A stretch of DNA of 44,533 nt from Lachnospiraceae bacterium (GTDB lineage: Bacteria > Bacillota > Clostridia > Lachnospirales > Lachnospiraceae). The DNA is taken from positions 1 through 44,533 of the forward strand of contig JAFXQR010000201.1 in assembly GCA_017526985.1 (NCBI GenBank). The letters are read 5' to 3'. Shown in pieces: positions 6,446-14,700 of this stretch. The position numbers and the translations under genes are program-made. The notes below the pieces were generated by a model. It made no database searches and was not told where the DNA came from. It saw only the letters and a program-made list of their open reading frames with translations. Every line of letters begins with the position of its first letter. The first letter of the stretch is position 1.

Positions 6446-7573
6446 TCAGCTAAACATTATATTTGAAATCGATACATCGAAGATCACTTCGGATCCGAAT
6501 TTCTGCTGGATGCGTTTTAAGATCTCGTCGCAGATCGCATCCTGACTCAGTTTGATCTCGTCTACGGTATACTGGGAGATAACGCCGATCACTTCACTCT
6601 TTATGTGATCTGTATATCCTACCATTGCCTCACCACCGTATTTTGCGTAGTCTTCATGCTCTTTGTTGATGCTGAGTGTGATACCTACGATACAGTAGCA
6701 GTCCTTGGTATCGCCATCTGCACGCTTCGTGGTGATGGTCAGATCCGGCAGTGTATAGGATTCGGTCTTATTCGTATCGTAAGAATATTCTTCTGGCTCA
6801 TCAGAAGATGATGAGTGATCCCATAAGATCTCGGCAGTTAGCTCATCAAAATGGAATTTATCACGGAGTTGTTTGGCAACGCCGTCACTGATCGCCTCGT
6901 GACCGAGTTTTATCTCATCCAAAGTATACTGGGAATAGATAGATATGAGTTCCGCTGTAACAAGATCGTCATATTCTCCGGATGATACACGAGATAAATA
7001 ATCGGGATCATCGTCAGTGATCTTCATCGTGATCTGCTTAATGATCACATATTGGTCTCCATTTTCATAAGGTGCTCGTATAAGGGGGATCATCAAACCG
7101 TGCGAATATCTACTATGCCATATATATTCTATTATATTTGGGACATCTTCTGCAGTTGAAGAAGGTATATCAGTTAGTTCTGACGAAATATCTGCCGCTT
7201 CTTTTGTATCATCCTGCATTTTGTGAACAAAAAGAATTCCGGCAGTTACAGTAGCAACAAGAACCAGGACCACACCGATCACATATAGATATATCCTCCT
7301 GTATCGATTATCCAGAGCCAGCGATATAAACATAAAGATCAGAGCCGGCAGTACAAGTATAGGGAGTAACAGTGTAAGGCAGCCACAAAGCAAACCGATT
7401 GAGCTGATCACGATCAGTCCGGTATTGTGGTCTTTTATTGCATGATAGAGTGATATTGCAGATCCAACGATAGGTGTCAAAGCAAATGCCAGTATGAAAG
7501 CATAGATCACAAATACCACTACCGTATACTGAGAGATATATTTCATAAGATCTTGTATAGTGGTATCGTACAT
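6446..7573 (-). CDS. Membrane protein with two FliL-like domains
   Basis: The start at 7573 (MYDTTIQDL) follows AAAGGAAAT; the longer frame to 7873 overlaps a terminator and a CATATA box and is rejected. 375 residues. Residues about 15-113 hold three or four membrane segments. The extracytoplasmic part contains two copies of a pattern seen in FliL C-terminal domains: repeat 1 ISIYSQYTLDEIKLGHEAI and repeat 2 GVISQYTVDEIKLSQDAICD, each followed by a helix and a beta-strand end (SEVIFDVSISNIMFS). FliL-like domains belong to the stomatin-related fold and form rings around membrane complexes. Here there is no flagellar context. A role around a transfer channel or in a membrane defence is possible but unproven. 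It is transcribed from the box at 7609-7630. Confidence 0.75.
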   Translation of the reverse strand: MYDTTIQDLMKYISQYTVVVFVIYAFILAFALTPIVGSAISLYHAIKDHNTGLIVISSIGLLCGCLTLLLPILVLPALIFMFISLALDNRYRRIYLYVIGVVLVLVATVTAGILFVHKMQDDTKEAADISSELTDIPSSTAEDVPNIIEYIWHSRYSHGLMIPLIRAPYENGDQYVIIKQITMKITDDDPDYLSRVSSGEYDDLVTAELISIYSQYTLDEIKLGHEAISDGVAKQLRDKFHFDELTAEILWDHSSSSDEPEEYSYDTNKTESYTLPDLTITTKRADGDTKDCYCIVGITLSINKEHEDYAKYGGEAMVGYTDHIKSEVIGVISQYTVDEIKLSQDAICDEILKRIQQKFGSEVIFDVSISNIMFS

Positions 7574-7608
7574 ACAAATTTCCTTTCTGCAAAGTAATAG
7601 TATAAACT

Positions 7609-7630
7609 TATATGAAAAATCAGAAAATCG
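7609..7630 (-). promoter_or_regulatory. CATATA box, copy 3
   Basis: Minus-strand GATTTTTCATATA, 36 bases upstream of the start at 7573 and directly behind the terminator at 7635-7670. Confidence 0.7.
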
Positions 7631-7634
7631 GACA

Positions 7635-7670
7635 CAAAAAAAAGAGGCCCTGCATCTCTGCAAGACCTCT
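7635..7670 (-). terminator. Intrinsic terminator of the lipoprotein gene
   Basis: Minus-strand stem AGAGGTCTTGCA / TGCAGGGCCTCT with loop GAGA and eight T. It lies 24 bases after the stop at 7695. Confidence 0.85.
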
Positions 7671-7694
7671 CGGAATGAACTATTTGCTGGTGGA

Positions 7695-8390
7695 TTACTG
7701 TACTTCCACGGTTGCTCCACATCTCTCTGCAAGAGCATTGAAGCAGTGACTATACTGACCATAAGGTGCTGACACATTTTCATGAAGAATTCCATAATCA
7801 TCCACATAAGTAAAGTTGTCAGGGCCGCTACTCTTAAAATAGGTGTGTGTCGTTTTTCCTGTAACCAGATCAATAATCATATGGTCCGAAATACCTTCTT
7901 TGGACTCATCGCTTTTGTATACTGTGCCTCCAATTTCCAGTTCACCGTTGCAAACAAATCCTAATGTTTCATTTACACCATCTGTAAAATAAGCCAAATG
8001 ATCGCTCTCAGCATAAACATAACCCGTTTCTTCATCTACCCAAACCGTACCCTCAAAGAAATAATCATCAAATGCTTTGGGGAATCCAGCTCCGGAGATA
8101 TTTACGATCTCACCTTCTTCCGGCTCATTCTCAAACAGTTCCTTTAATTCCGGGTTCAGTCCCGGATACACGATATCCGTCACAGCATCTTCTACCGCAT
8201 CACTGACAGTATCTGTTACAGTGACTTCGGCCTCGGTCGGAGTTGCTTCTGCTTCCGTCGGAGCAGATGCTTCTGTCGCTACCGGAGTGGATGTATTGGT
8301 ATCGGTGGTTGCGGTATCTTTCTCACCACAGCCAGCCAGCATACCGATTGCCAGTGCGGTTGTCATTGCCATCATCGTTTTCTTCTTCAT
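7695..8390 (-). CDS. Secreted lipoprotein of unknown function
   Basis: 231 residues. It has a typical lipoprotein signal: MKKK, a hydrophobic stretch and the lipobox LAGC with Cys at about residue 21. A Thr/Ala/Glu-rich linker of about 50 residues follows (TEAEATPTEAEVTVTDTV), then a globular domain (about 80-231) rich in aromatic and acidic residues. The linker suggests a surface-exposed domain held off the membrane. GAGGTAAAAAG precedes the start. Both a CATATA box (8455-8477) and a sigma-A promoter (8602-8630) lie upstream. It could be a surface or entry-exclusion factor of the element; this is a guess from context. Confidence 0.85.
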   Translation of the reverse strand: MKKKTMMAMTTALAIGMLAGCGEKDTATTDTNTSTPVATEASAPTEAEATPTEAEVTVTDTVSDAVEDAVTDIVYPGLNPELKELFENEPEEGEIVNISGAGFPKAFDDYFFEGTVWVDEETGYVYAESDHLAYFTDGVNETLGFVCNGELEIGGTVYKSDESKEGISDHMIIDLVTGKTTHTYFKSSGPDNFTYVDDYGILHENVSAPYGQYSHCFNALAERCGATVEVQ

Positions 8391-8454
8391 AACTTTTTAC
8401 CTCTTTTCTTGTGTGTGCCACATCTTGTGTGGACTTATTTTCGCTTTCTATAGA

Positions 8455-8477
8455 TATATGAAAAATAATATTTCACC
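8455..8477 (-). promoter_or_regulatory. CATATA box, copy 4 (near-consensus)
   Basis: Minus-strand GGTGAAATATTA immediately followed by TTTTTCATATA, identical through this stretch to copy 8. It is 65 bases upstream of the start at 8390. Confidence 0.75.
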
Positions 8478-8601
8478 GAAAACAAGATCTGGTATATTCC
8501 GTTTTTATACCCCCTATAGATGGAAATAATGAAACAAAGCAACTATTATCACATCTTTTGGCGAAAACTATATCTTGTAAGCAGTTACATCCAAAATCGA
8601 C

Positions 8602-8630
8602 ATTATACAGAAGAAAGAAGGGAATGTCAA
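8602..8630 (-). promoter_or_regulatory. Sigma-A promoter upstream of the lipoprotein gene
   Basis: Minus-strand TTGACA (8625-8630) and TATAAT (8602-8607) separated by 17 bases. Predicted start near 8595 would give a leader of about 200 bases running through CATATA box 4 to the lipoprotein gene. No open frame is seen in that leader. Confidence 0.7.
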
Positions 8631-8632
8631 AT

Positions 8633-8655
8633 GAAAAATCCCGTCTTACGACGAG
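8633..8655 (-). terminator. Weak terminator after the kinase fragment
   Basis: Minus-strand CTCGTC GTAA GACGGG (one G-T pair) followed by ATTTTT, starting 9 bases after the stop at 8664. Confidence 0.6.
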
Positions 8656-8663
8656 ATCTATAA

Positions 8664-9128
8664 TTAAAGCGATTTGTCTGATTTGTCCACTACAAGATCA
8701 AGATACCCCTTTTCCATGCCATATCCGGATAAGCGTTTAAATACGGATTCTGCCATTTCAAAACTGACTTCATCCTCTACGTCTAAGCTGCCAAGATTTT
8801 GCATATCGATCTCTGAAAGTTTTTTACCGGGACGGCACAGGTCTTTACATGCACAAACAATGCGTGTTCTTTTATCTTCACCGGTATATTCCGCAAGCAT
8901 TACTTCCTGAACCGGCAAACCGATTGACTTTGCTATCTTGCAGCCAATGTATTCTGAAAATGAATTATTGACATACGAAAAAATGTCTTTGCGATTTTGT
9001 TCTTTTGGATGATCTGGAAATTTCACAAGATATTTATAACCATCATCTAAAAAAACCTGGCGTTTTGTTTCAGATCCTCCATAGTTAAATAATCTGTTTT
9101 CTCTTACTATATGTTCGTTTAAATTCAT
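8664..9128 (-). pseudogene. Truncated HipA/CtkA-like kinase (N-terminal part only)
   Basis: 154 residues. The N-terminus aligns with the intact kinase at 9775-10827: NYGGSETKRQVFLDDGYKYL and F..YI...IA.SIGLPVQEVMLAEY versus NYGGSDRKFGI and ISSHIAEAIGISAHETLLGIY. It stops before the catalytic DRHxxNxG and metal-binding segments, so it cannot be an active kinase of this type. It could still bind a partner, but with its degenerate upstream gene it looks like the decaying copy of a toxin-antitoxin-like locus. Its start overlaps the 3' end of the antitoxin frame by four bases. Confidence 0.75.
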
Positions 9129-9647
9129 TGTGCGGCCTCCGATAACTCTTCTTTTAAACGATAAAAGTCCTGTTCTGAAATTCTACCAAGCCTCCATTGA
9201 TGTTTTAGACTGGTATATACAAGTTCATAACTGTTTTTTAGTTCTATGCTGCTTATCTGTTCTTTTTTATATTTATCAATATCCGTTAAATATTTTTCCA
9301 ACTCATCATATACATGTTTTTTTAGATGAAATTTTTTAAATTCATTCAACATTTTGCTCTCACTTTCCATTTTGTCATACTTTACAGCACGCATCATAAG
9401 CTCTTTAATATAATTCGGTGGATCATTATGTCCATATTCCCAATCTTCCATCGTTCTAACAGGGATCTTGTATTTCCTACAAAATTCCGCCCTTTTTAAT
9501 CCACTTATTTGTCGTATTCATCGTCAATGTTTTCAAGCATTTTGGGTATACTATGGTTATCTTCCTATTCTTTGTATTCTCTTCCAATGCTTTCTTCGCT
9601 AATATATCTAATTGGTCTGAGGATTGGAACGATTGATTTTTCATCAT
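9125..9647 (-). pseudogene. Frameshifted HTH antitoxin-like gene
   Basis: The frame ending at 9125 carries, from about 9506 downwards, ISGLKRAEFCRKYKIPVRT followed by MEDWEYG...PPNYIKELMMRAV, the classic helix-turn-helix of antitoxins paired with HipA/CtkA-like kinases. That frame has no start upstream of it. Just before it, another frame reads MLENIDDEYDK and stops, and before that a third frame starts at 9647 with GGGAGA upstream and reads MMKNQSFQSSDQLDILAKKALEEN. Joined, they would make one protein of about 170 residues. Two indels appear to have broken it. A short product starting at 9451 (108 residues) could still be made but would lack most of the HTH. Confidence 0.65.
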
Positions 9648-9656
9648 TTTTTCTCC

Positions 9657-9800
9657 CTAGTGACAGTAATCTATATCTCCATCAATCTGGAAGTCTGCAG
9701 ACATCCATAGTGATACCCCCATTTTCAGAGACATAGCAGGACGCATATATATATCCCAATCGTCTGCTTTAGCATCAATCTTTATCAAGGATACTGTCAT
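9657..9800 (-). CDS. Possible small protein overlapping the kinase 3' end
   Basis: 47 codons, MTVSLIKIDAKADDWDIY...QIDGDIDYCH, ending at 9657. It overlaps the last 26 bases of the kinase gene in another frame and ends 10 bases before the frameshifted antitoxin start. The composition looks protein-like, but no Shine-Dalgarno is visible, so translation would depend on coupling. An internal start at about 9746 is possible. Confidence 0.35.
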   Translation of the reverse strand: MTVSLIKIDAKADDWDIYMRPAMSLKMGVSLWMSADFQIDGDIDYCH

Positions 9801-10827
9801 CGCGATTCGACTGAATCATATCGTGAATATGATTCAGATCTAAAGCGATTTCACCGGAACGCATCTTTTCTTTTAATAATTCTTCCGAAAACTGTATTCC
9901 TTTCGCAATACGAAGGTATGCCTCATCGCTATACTTTTCATGAATGCATTTCTCATATGCGTTATCCAGGATCAGTTCCTTTCTGGCTGACAGTATGATC
10001 TTATAGAACTCTTTCTTTACATCCGTTATGATCGGTGTGTTGTCGATCATATCGTATATATCAGCAAGATTGATCTTTGGAAAAACACGGATCAGAGCTT
10101 TACAGCATTCTTTATCATAACCGGAAGACAAAAGATCATAATACCCAACTTTCCCCGTCTTCTCGTATGACAAATGCAGCGCAGGAGAAGGAAATACCAG
10201 GCATCGTTTAGCGATCTCATAAGGATCGTCCATGATCTCTTTCATGCCGTCATCCGCGATCTGTGGAAACAGCGTGCTTCCCAGATCATATACCGGAGCG
10301 CAGCGGATATTATCATCATCCGCAAGATAACCCCAGTTGCCGGTATGTCTGTCAAAATTTCCAACCAAAGCATCCAATACAAAAGTATTCCAATAATGCT
10401 CAATGGATGCCTGTTTTAGATCCACCGGAATCAGCGGACTGTTCTGGATAGTATAATAGATCTGATCCAGTTTCGGGATTTTTTTAACATCCTTTGCGTC
10501 ATATACGGAACGCATGATATCGTGAAATTCAATATTTCTATCTGTAGGAGAGCGAAAATCTTTGCAGGCAACCGCAATTTCACCCTCATATATGCCTAGT
10601 AATGTTTCATGAGCAGAAATGCCGATCGCTTCCGCGATATGAGAACTGATATACTCTGATGTGGGCTTGTTCAGATAACTGGTAGTAAAGTCGTCTCTTT
10701 TTTCATGACGCTCCGCAAATTTTAACATATATACTTCGTTATTATAAATGATTCCGAATTTTCTGTCAGATCCGCCGTAATTTCGATAGGAGATCCGGCT
10801 TCCGGTAAAATCATGCAGCTTATTCAT
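9775..10827 (-). CDS. HipA/CtkA-like serine/threonine kinase (intact)
   Basis: 350 residues. The start at 10827 (MNKLHDFTGSRIS) follows GGAGGCATTT, while the longer frame to 10845 lacks support. The N-terminal lobe is NYGGSDRKFGIIYNNEVYMLKFAE. The catalytic core GNFDRHTGNWGYLADDDN and the metal-binding YDLGSTLFPQ are present, so activity is plausible. HipA-type kinases phosphorylate translation-linked targets and act as toxins; CtkA is a single-chain relative. The start overlaps the end of the 82-residue gene upstream by 8 bases. The unit begins at the HAD gene and the box at 11695-11717. I cannot tell whether it is toxin, regulator or defence kinase. Confidence 0.85.
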   Translation of the reverse strand: MNKLHDFTGSRISYRNYGGSDRKFGIIYNNEVYMLKFAERHEKRDDFTTSYLNKPTSEYISSHIAEAIGISAHETLLGIYEGEIAVACKDFRSPTDRNIEFHDIMRSVYDAKDVKKIPKLDQIYYTIQNSPLIPVDLKQASIEHYWNTFVLDALVGNFDRHTGNWGYLADDDNIRCAPVYDLGSTLFPQIADDGMKEIMDDPYEIAKRCLVFPSPALHLSYEKTGKVGYYDLLSSGYDKECCKALIRVFPKINLADIYDMIDNTPIITDVKKEFYKIILSARKELILDNAYEKCIHEKYSDEAYLRIAKGIQFSEELLKEKMRSGEIALDLNHIHDMIQSNRDDSILDKD

Positions 10828-11068
10828 AAATGCCTCCATAAACATAATATTCTTTCAGTATCTTCGAAAACTCTTTGTCAATATACCCATTATTCGTATA
10901 CCAGTTGATATCACTGTCTAATTCTGCCCGGTAGCAGTCTTCTGACAATCCACTGTCTGTCGTATTCAGGTATTCTATGAAACGATCGATCGTTTCCTGT
11001 AACTCTTCCGGGCAGTTTGGAAAATCAAGTGGCTTATATGGGCGTTTTTCTTCTTTTAATCGATACAT
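10820..11068 (-). CDS. Small partner of the HipA-like kinase
   Basis: 82 residues, acidic (MYRLKEEKRPYKPLDFPNCPEELQ...). It is translationally coupled to the kinase start. Upstream in another frame lies a 24-residue frame (11073-11147) ending MRINVDEGRI. Deleting one A from the run at about 11080-11085 would join them into MSERMLLMHKDDPVMRINVD...YDTMYRLKEEKRPYKPLDFP. So this may be either a separate small gene or the C-terminal part of a frameshifted one. GAAGGAAG lies 10-17 bases before this start, so it can be translated alone. It is probably the kinase's cognate accessory or antitoxin. Confidence 0.7.
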   Translation of the reverse strand: MYRLKEEKRPYKPLDFPNCPEELQETIDRFIEYLNTTDSGLSEDCYRAELDSDINWYTNNGYIDKEFSKILKEYYVYGGIYE

Positions 11069-11072
11069 AGTG

Positions 11073-11147
11073 TCATATTCTTCCTTCGTCTACATTGATC
11101 CGCATCACCGGATCGTCTTTATGCATTAAAAGCATTCTTTCTGACAT
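11073..11147 (-). CDS. 24-codon frame, N-terminal half of a split partner gene or a leader peptide
   Basis: MSERMLLMHKDDPVMRINVDEGRI, with GAGG correctly spaced. It begins four bases after the HAD gene stop. Its end overlaps no other start but is five bases from the 82-residue gene. The sequence LLMHKDDPVMRI resembles the beginnings of HipA-associated small proteins, favouring a frameshifted gene over a leader peptide. Confidence 0.5.
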   Translation of the reverse strand: MSERMLLMHKDDPVMRINVDEGRI

Positions 11148-11151
11148 ACTA

Positions 11152-11631
11152 CTACCTCACAATCCTGGCTATCTTCTTTACATCTTTTTCCGTTAGCCCC
11201 ATCTGATAATCTGTGATATACAGTTTCATCTCCTCCGGTCGTTCAAACAGTGATATATCATCGTCCAGCACAAGATAATGTTCCGAATTCTCGCAGAAAC
11301 GCTTACGGTAGTATTCGATCTCACGCTGCCGGCCTTTATCCGATACCGGTGTGGATCCAAAGATCTCAATCCCATATTCTGACAGCTTCTTCAGCAGCAT
11401 ATTGTATTGCATGGCATTATTCTCTCCGTTTTGTCCTTTGCCAGCCCGCCAGGTGGATGTGATGATAAAGACCGGGATATACATTTTCTGAAGTTCCTGC
11501 TTCAAAACAGCAAAATTTCGTATACAGGTGCTGTTGACCGTAAATCTGGATGCCCAATCTGCTTTGCAGTTCAAAACACCATCTACATCGAAGAAAATAT
11601 AGAATTTTTCAGTCGTCTTCTGCTTTACCAT
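11152..11631 (-). CDS. HAD-like phosphatase domain protein
   Basis: 159 residues. Motif I FFDVDGVLN (about residues 13-21), a motif II-like IITSTWRAG (about 56-64), and an acidic motif LVLDDD (about 120-125) identify a compact HAD-like domain of the type attached to RNA-repair and kinase proteins (related to Swiss-Army-Knife RNA-repair HAD domains). Such domains are predicted to remove phosphates from nucleic acid ends or small molecules. The upstream ribosome site is weak (GAAGACGGAC). It is the first gene of the kinase unit, driven by the box at 11695-11717. Together with the Pnkp-like protein at 41174-42220 it hints at end-repair functions on the element. Confidence 0.8.
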   Translation of the reverse strand: MVKQKTTEKFYIFFDVDGVLNCKADWASRFTVNSTCIRNFAVLKQELQKMYIPVFIITSTWRAGKGQNGENNAMQYNMLLKKLSEYGIEIFGSTPVSDKGRQREIEYYRKRFCENSEHYLVLDDDISLFERPEEMKLYITDYQMGLTEKDVKKIARIVR

Positions 11632-11694
11632 ATAGTCCGTCTTCTTCTGTATCTGGCTTAAGATTCTATTGTACTATATTTGTCTCATCTTTAC

Positions 11695-11717
11695 TATATG
11701 GAAAATAATATTTTACG
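11695..11717 (-). promoter_or_regulatory. CATATA box, copy 5
   Basis: Minus-strand GTAAAATATTATTTTCCATATA, one base different in the core (TTTTCCATATA). It is 64 bases upstream of the start at 11631 and follows the terminator at 11723-11752. Confidence 0.65.
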
Positions 11718-11722
11718 ATACG

Positions 11723-11752
11723 AAAAAGAGGATCGCTAATCGCCATCCTCTT
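11723..11752 (-). terminator. Intrinsic terminator of the giant-gene operon
   Basis: Minus-strand AAGAGGAT / ATCCTCTT stem with an 11-base loop, then TTTTTC, 16 bases after the stop at 11769. Confidence 0.8.
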
Positions 11753-11768
11753 CTTTGCGTTATACTGT

Positions 11769-14700
11769 TTAGTTCACCCGGTATTTATCTTCCTGGCCGG
11801 TAAAGGCGTTGAATACCACGGCAGCTTTTCGGTAGGTCCAGGTGCCCGGATTATTCACGTCATTGGATACCGGGAAGGCGATACCATATGCCCCGTCAGT
11901 ATACTTCGGACACTCATCTTCGTATCCTCCGTAGATCAGCCGGATATCCGACCACTGATCGTAGACACCGGTATCCGGATCCTTGCCGGTTCCGAACATT
12001 ACTTCCATCATCGTAACACTTGGCTCATACCCTCCAACCGTTTTCGTCACCTGATGTAACCCGTCCGGTCCCATTACCAGTTCGGTCTCCGTATGCTGTT
12101 CTTCATACCAGCCAGTAAACGCAGGATACAGGTTATCGCTTGGATTACCCTCTTCGTCTGTACCACGGTAGTCACCTACAGTACGGTTGAATTCGTATTT
12201 TGTCTCTCCATCCCTTCCGATTACCGTTGTAGTTTCCAAAACAGTATCTTCTGGTTTTTCTCTACCGCCACTTTGTGTTGCCGATGCGGGTTTATCTAAC
12301 GCTCCTTCCAGTTCATCCATTACACCATCGATAGTTCCGTGGTAAGAAGATCCTCCGGCGATTTCCTCCTCACTGAAGAGTTCATCTGATCGATCGATAT
12401 AGGAAATACCGGTCGAGTTAGTCTCCGTTGAGTAAGCCTTCCAGGCATCACTGTTTAAGATCTTATTGTTCGAATTGTGGAATATGGAATCCCCTGTGAT
12501 GCTACCTGCGATCATATTACCAATCGGGTTATCCGTCAGTACCGTCGTCGGGAACGGCGTAAACCACTGCATTGCCTTACCCTTCCAGAGTGCCTGCCAC
12601 ATATCCAGGGATGGCAGATACTGGTCATAATGCAGGAGTGTTGTAAAGTCTGCCTCGGTCAGGAAATAGGTCATCTTGAAATTATCCAGAGCCATCAGTC
12701 CTTCCCAGTCATTTACTACAACGATATTCAGGCGTGCATCCAGATGTCCGCCGCAGTGCCCCTGGCATACCGCAATACCGGTCCAGCAGCCCATATTCGA
12801 ATCATCCACAAACGGAGAATGTGTATGCTCGCAAAGACCACAGCATTTATCGTTGCACGTATGGATCGGAACCAGCTTTGGAGGTCTGGGAACAGAAAAT
12901 TTCTTTCCAAATATTACGATTTCACCATCCGGTTGTGGTACGCTTTTGACATCGTTTTTCACTTCATGAATATGATAATCGGTATTCTTCACACATCCGC
13001 TGCCGTGTGTGTGCTCCAGCATACCACAGGTGGTCGCATACCAGGTTCCTCCGGTTGCACCCTGTGGCTTCAATTCCTGCACATCGCATTCGCTGCCACT
13101 ATCATTTACATTCCTTGTACGCTGGATAGGCTCACGACCCTGGAATGTGCAATTCTGATTTCCGATACTGTAGTTTTCGACACTTGACCACTGGAACACC
13201 TTCATATTATCACATGCGATCGTTCCGTCAGCTACAAAAGCAGAATAACTGTCTGTCACGGTTCCATCGTTTCCATTGATATGTTTTCGGCTGTACATAG
13301 CTCCATCATTTACGCCTTCTTCCTTCCAGTTTCCGGAGAAATACATTCCGGAAGACTTGCTTCCCATACAAAGCTCAGTACCAATAGGAAGAAAGCAGGT
13401 TTCATATGTTCCAACATTATCATTACCATCTATTTTGTCTGCGAAGCTTTTAATATCGGTCCACAGCTCGTTTACGGTCTTTGCAGCAAACATGCGCACA
13501 CCGCCGATCGTACCAAAGTTTTTCTGGTTGTATCCGTGAAAATACACATTGGAACAGTCAGAATATGTTGTGCAGCGATGCAGAGCATAATCGGAAGAAT
13601 TATCGTTGAGCCAGCTATATCCCTCTCTTACATGCTCAGTAGTCCAATAGGTGCTATAATCAAAGGAGTGCTCTGCTCCGTCCAGCATATCGTACGGGTC
13701 TTCCACTTCACCGTCACCGTCATCATCAGCGAATCTGGATTTATCGTGCGACATAATAAACATATAATATGCATAAGCTTCTGTCGTACGGAAGTTCTGC
13801 GGATGGATACTGCCGGTGATACGGAAGTTTGCCATTGCCATGATCGGTGCGATATTGATATTCACGCTGCCGAGTTCCTGGCGGTCTGCCGGCGCCTTAT
13901 AGGTATCTGCATAGATCAGAGCCTCATTTTCATCTGCATTCCAATGCGAAGTATTGTCGGCTTCTTCTCTTGCCCAGATGTGGCCGACTGACACATTATC
14001 GATGGACTTTGCCCAATAATAGTTCTTCCCATTGTAGGAGGTCTCTCCATTATATCCGTGATCCAGACAGGATGGATATTTTGCAAAGAGCTCATCTACA
14101 AGGAAGTGCCATTTTGCATCCGAAGAAGCCACCTTAAAGAAGGTAGATCCCATAGAGAATGCTGTCTTATCTACGATATACTGGTTTAAGTTAATATGTT
14201 CACCCGGGTTTCCGGCAACCTCAATACCATCTACGATGTTACCGAACATATGGGAATAAATATTTCCGAGGACGGTACCTATCATAGTGATGGCGATCAA
14301 ACGAATCACCAGAGCGATCGCAAGACCGATCACTGCCATCTTGAACTTCTTCAAAACGTCGAAGACCTCGGCGATTGCCTTGGCAACTTTTTGTGCAGCA
14401 GCCTTTATCTTTGCTGCAGCTTTTCCAAGCTTGCTCTCTGCAAGTCTCTTCTTTGCAGCATTGATCTTGCTGGTCATCTTATTCCAGCCTTTACCGAACT
14501 TGGAATGGTCGAATCTCTCTTTTCTGCGGTCTCTCTTTGCCTTGCTCTTCTGATCCTTTAAGGTCTTCTTATCTTCTTTTCTCTTGTCACGAGCATGAAT
14601 CCGCTCGTTCTTCGCACGCTTATGATCTGCTCTATGTTCCAGGCGCTCCTTTTTGTTTTTGAGTTTCTCGATCTTATCACTGCTCAAATTCGGGTTGGTC

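Noticed and set aside
7574-7873. N-terminal extension of the FliL-like protein
   Set aside because: It would cross a terminator and a CATATA box; the start at 7573 has a good ribosome site.
8631-8663. Short plus-strand frame MKNPVLRRDL
   Set aside because: It coincides with a minus-strand terminator, which explains the sequence better.
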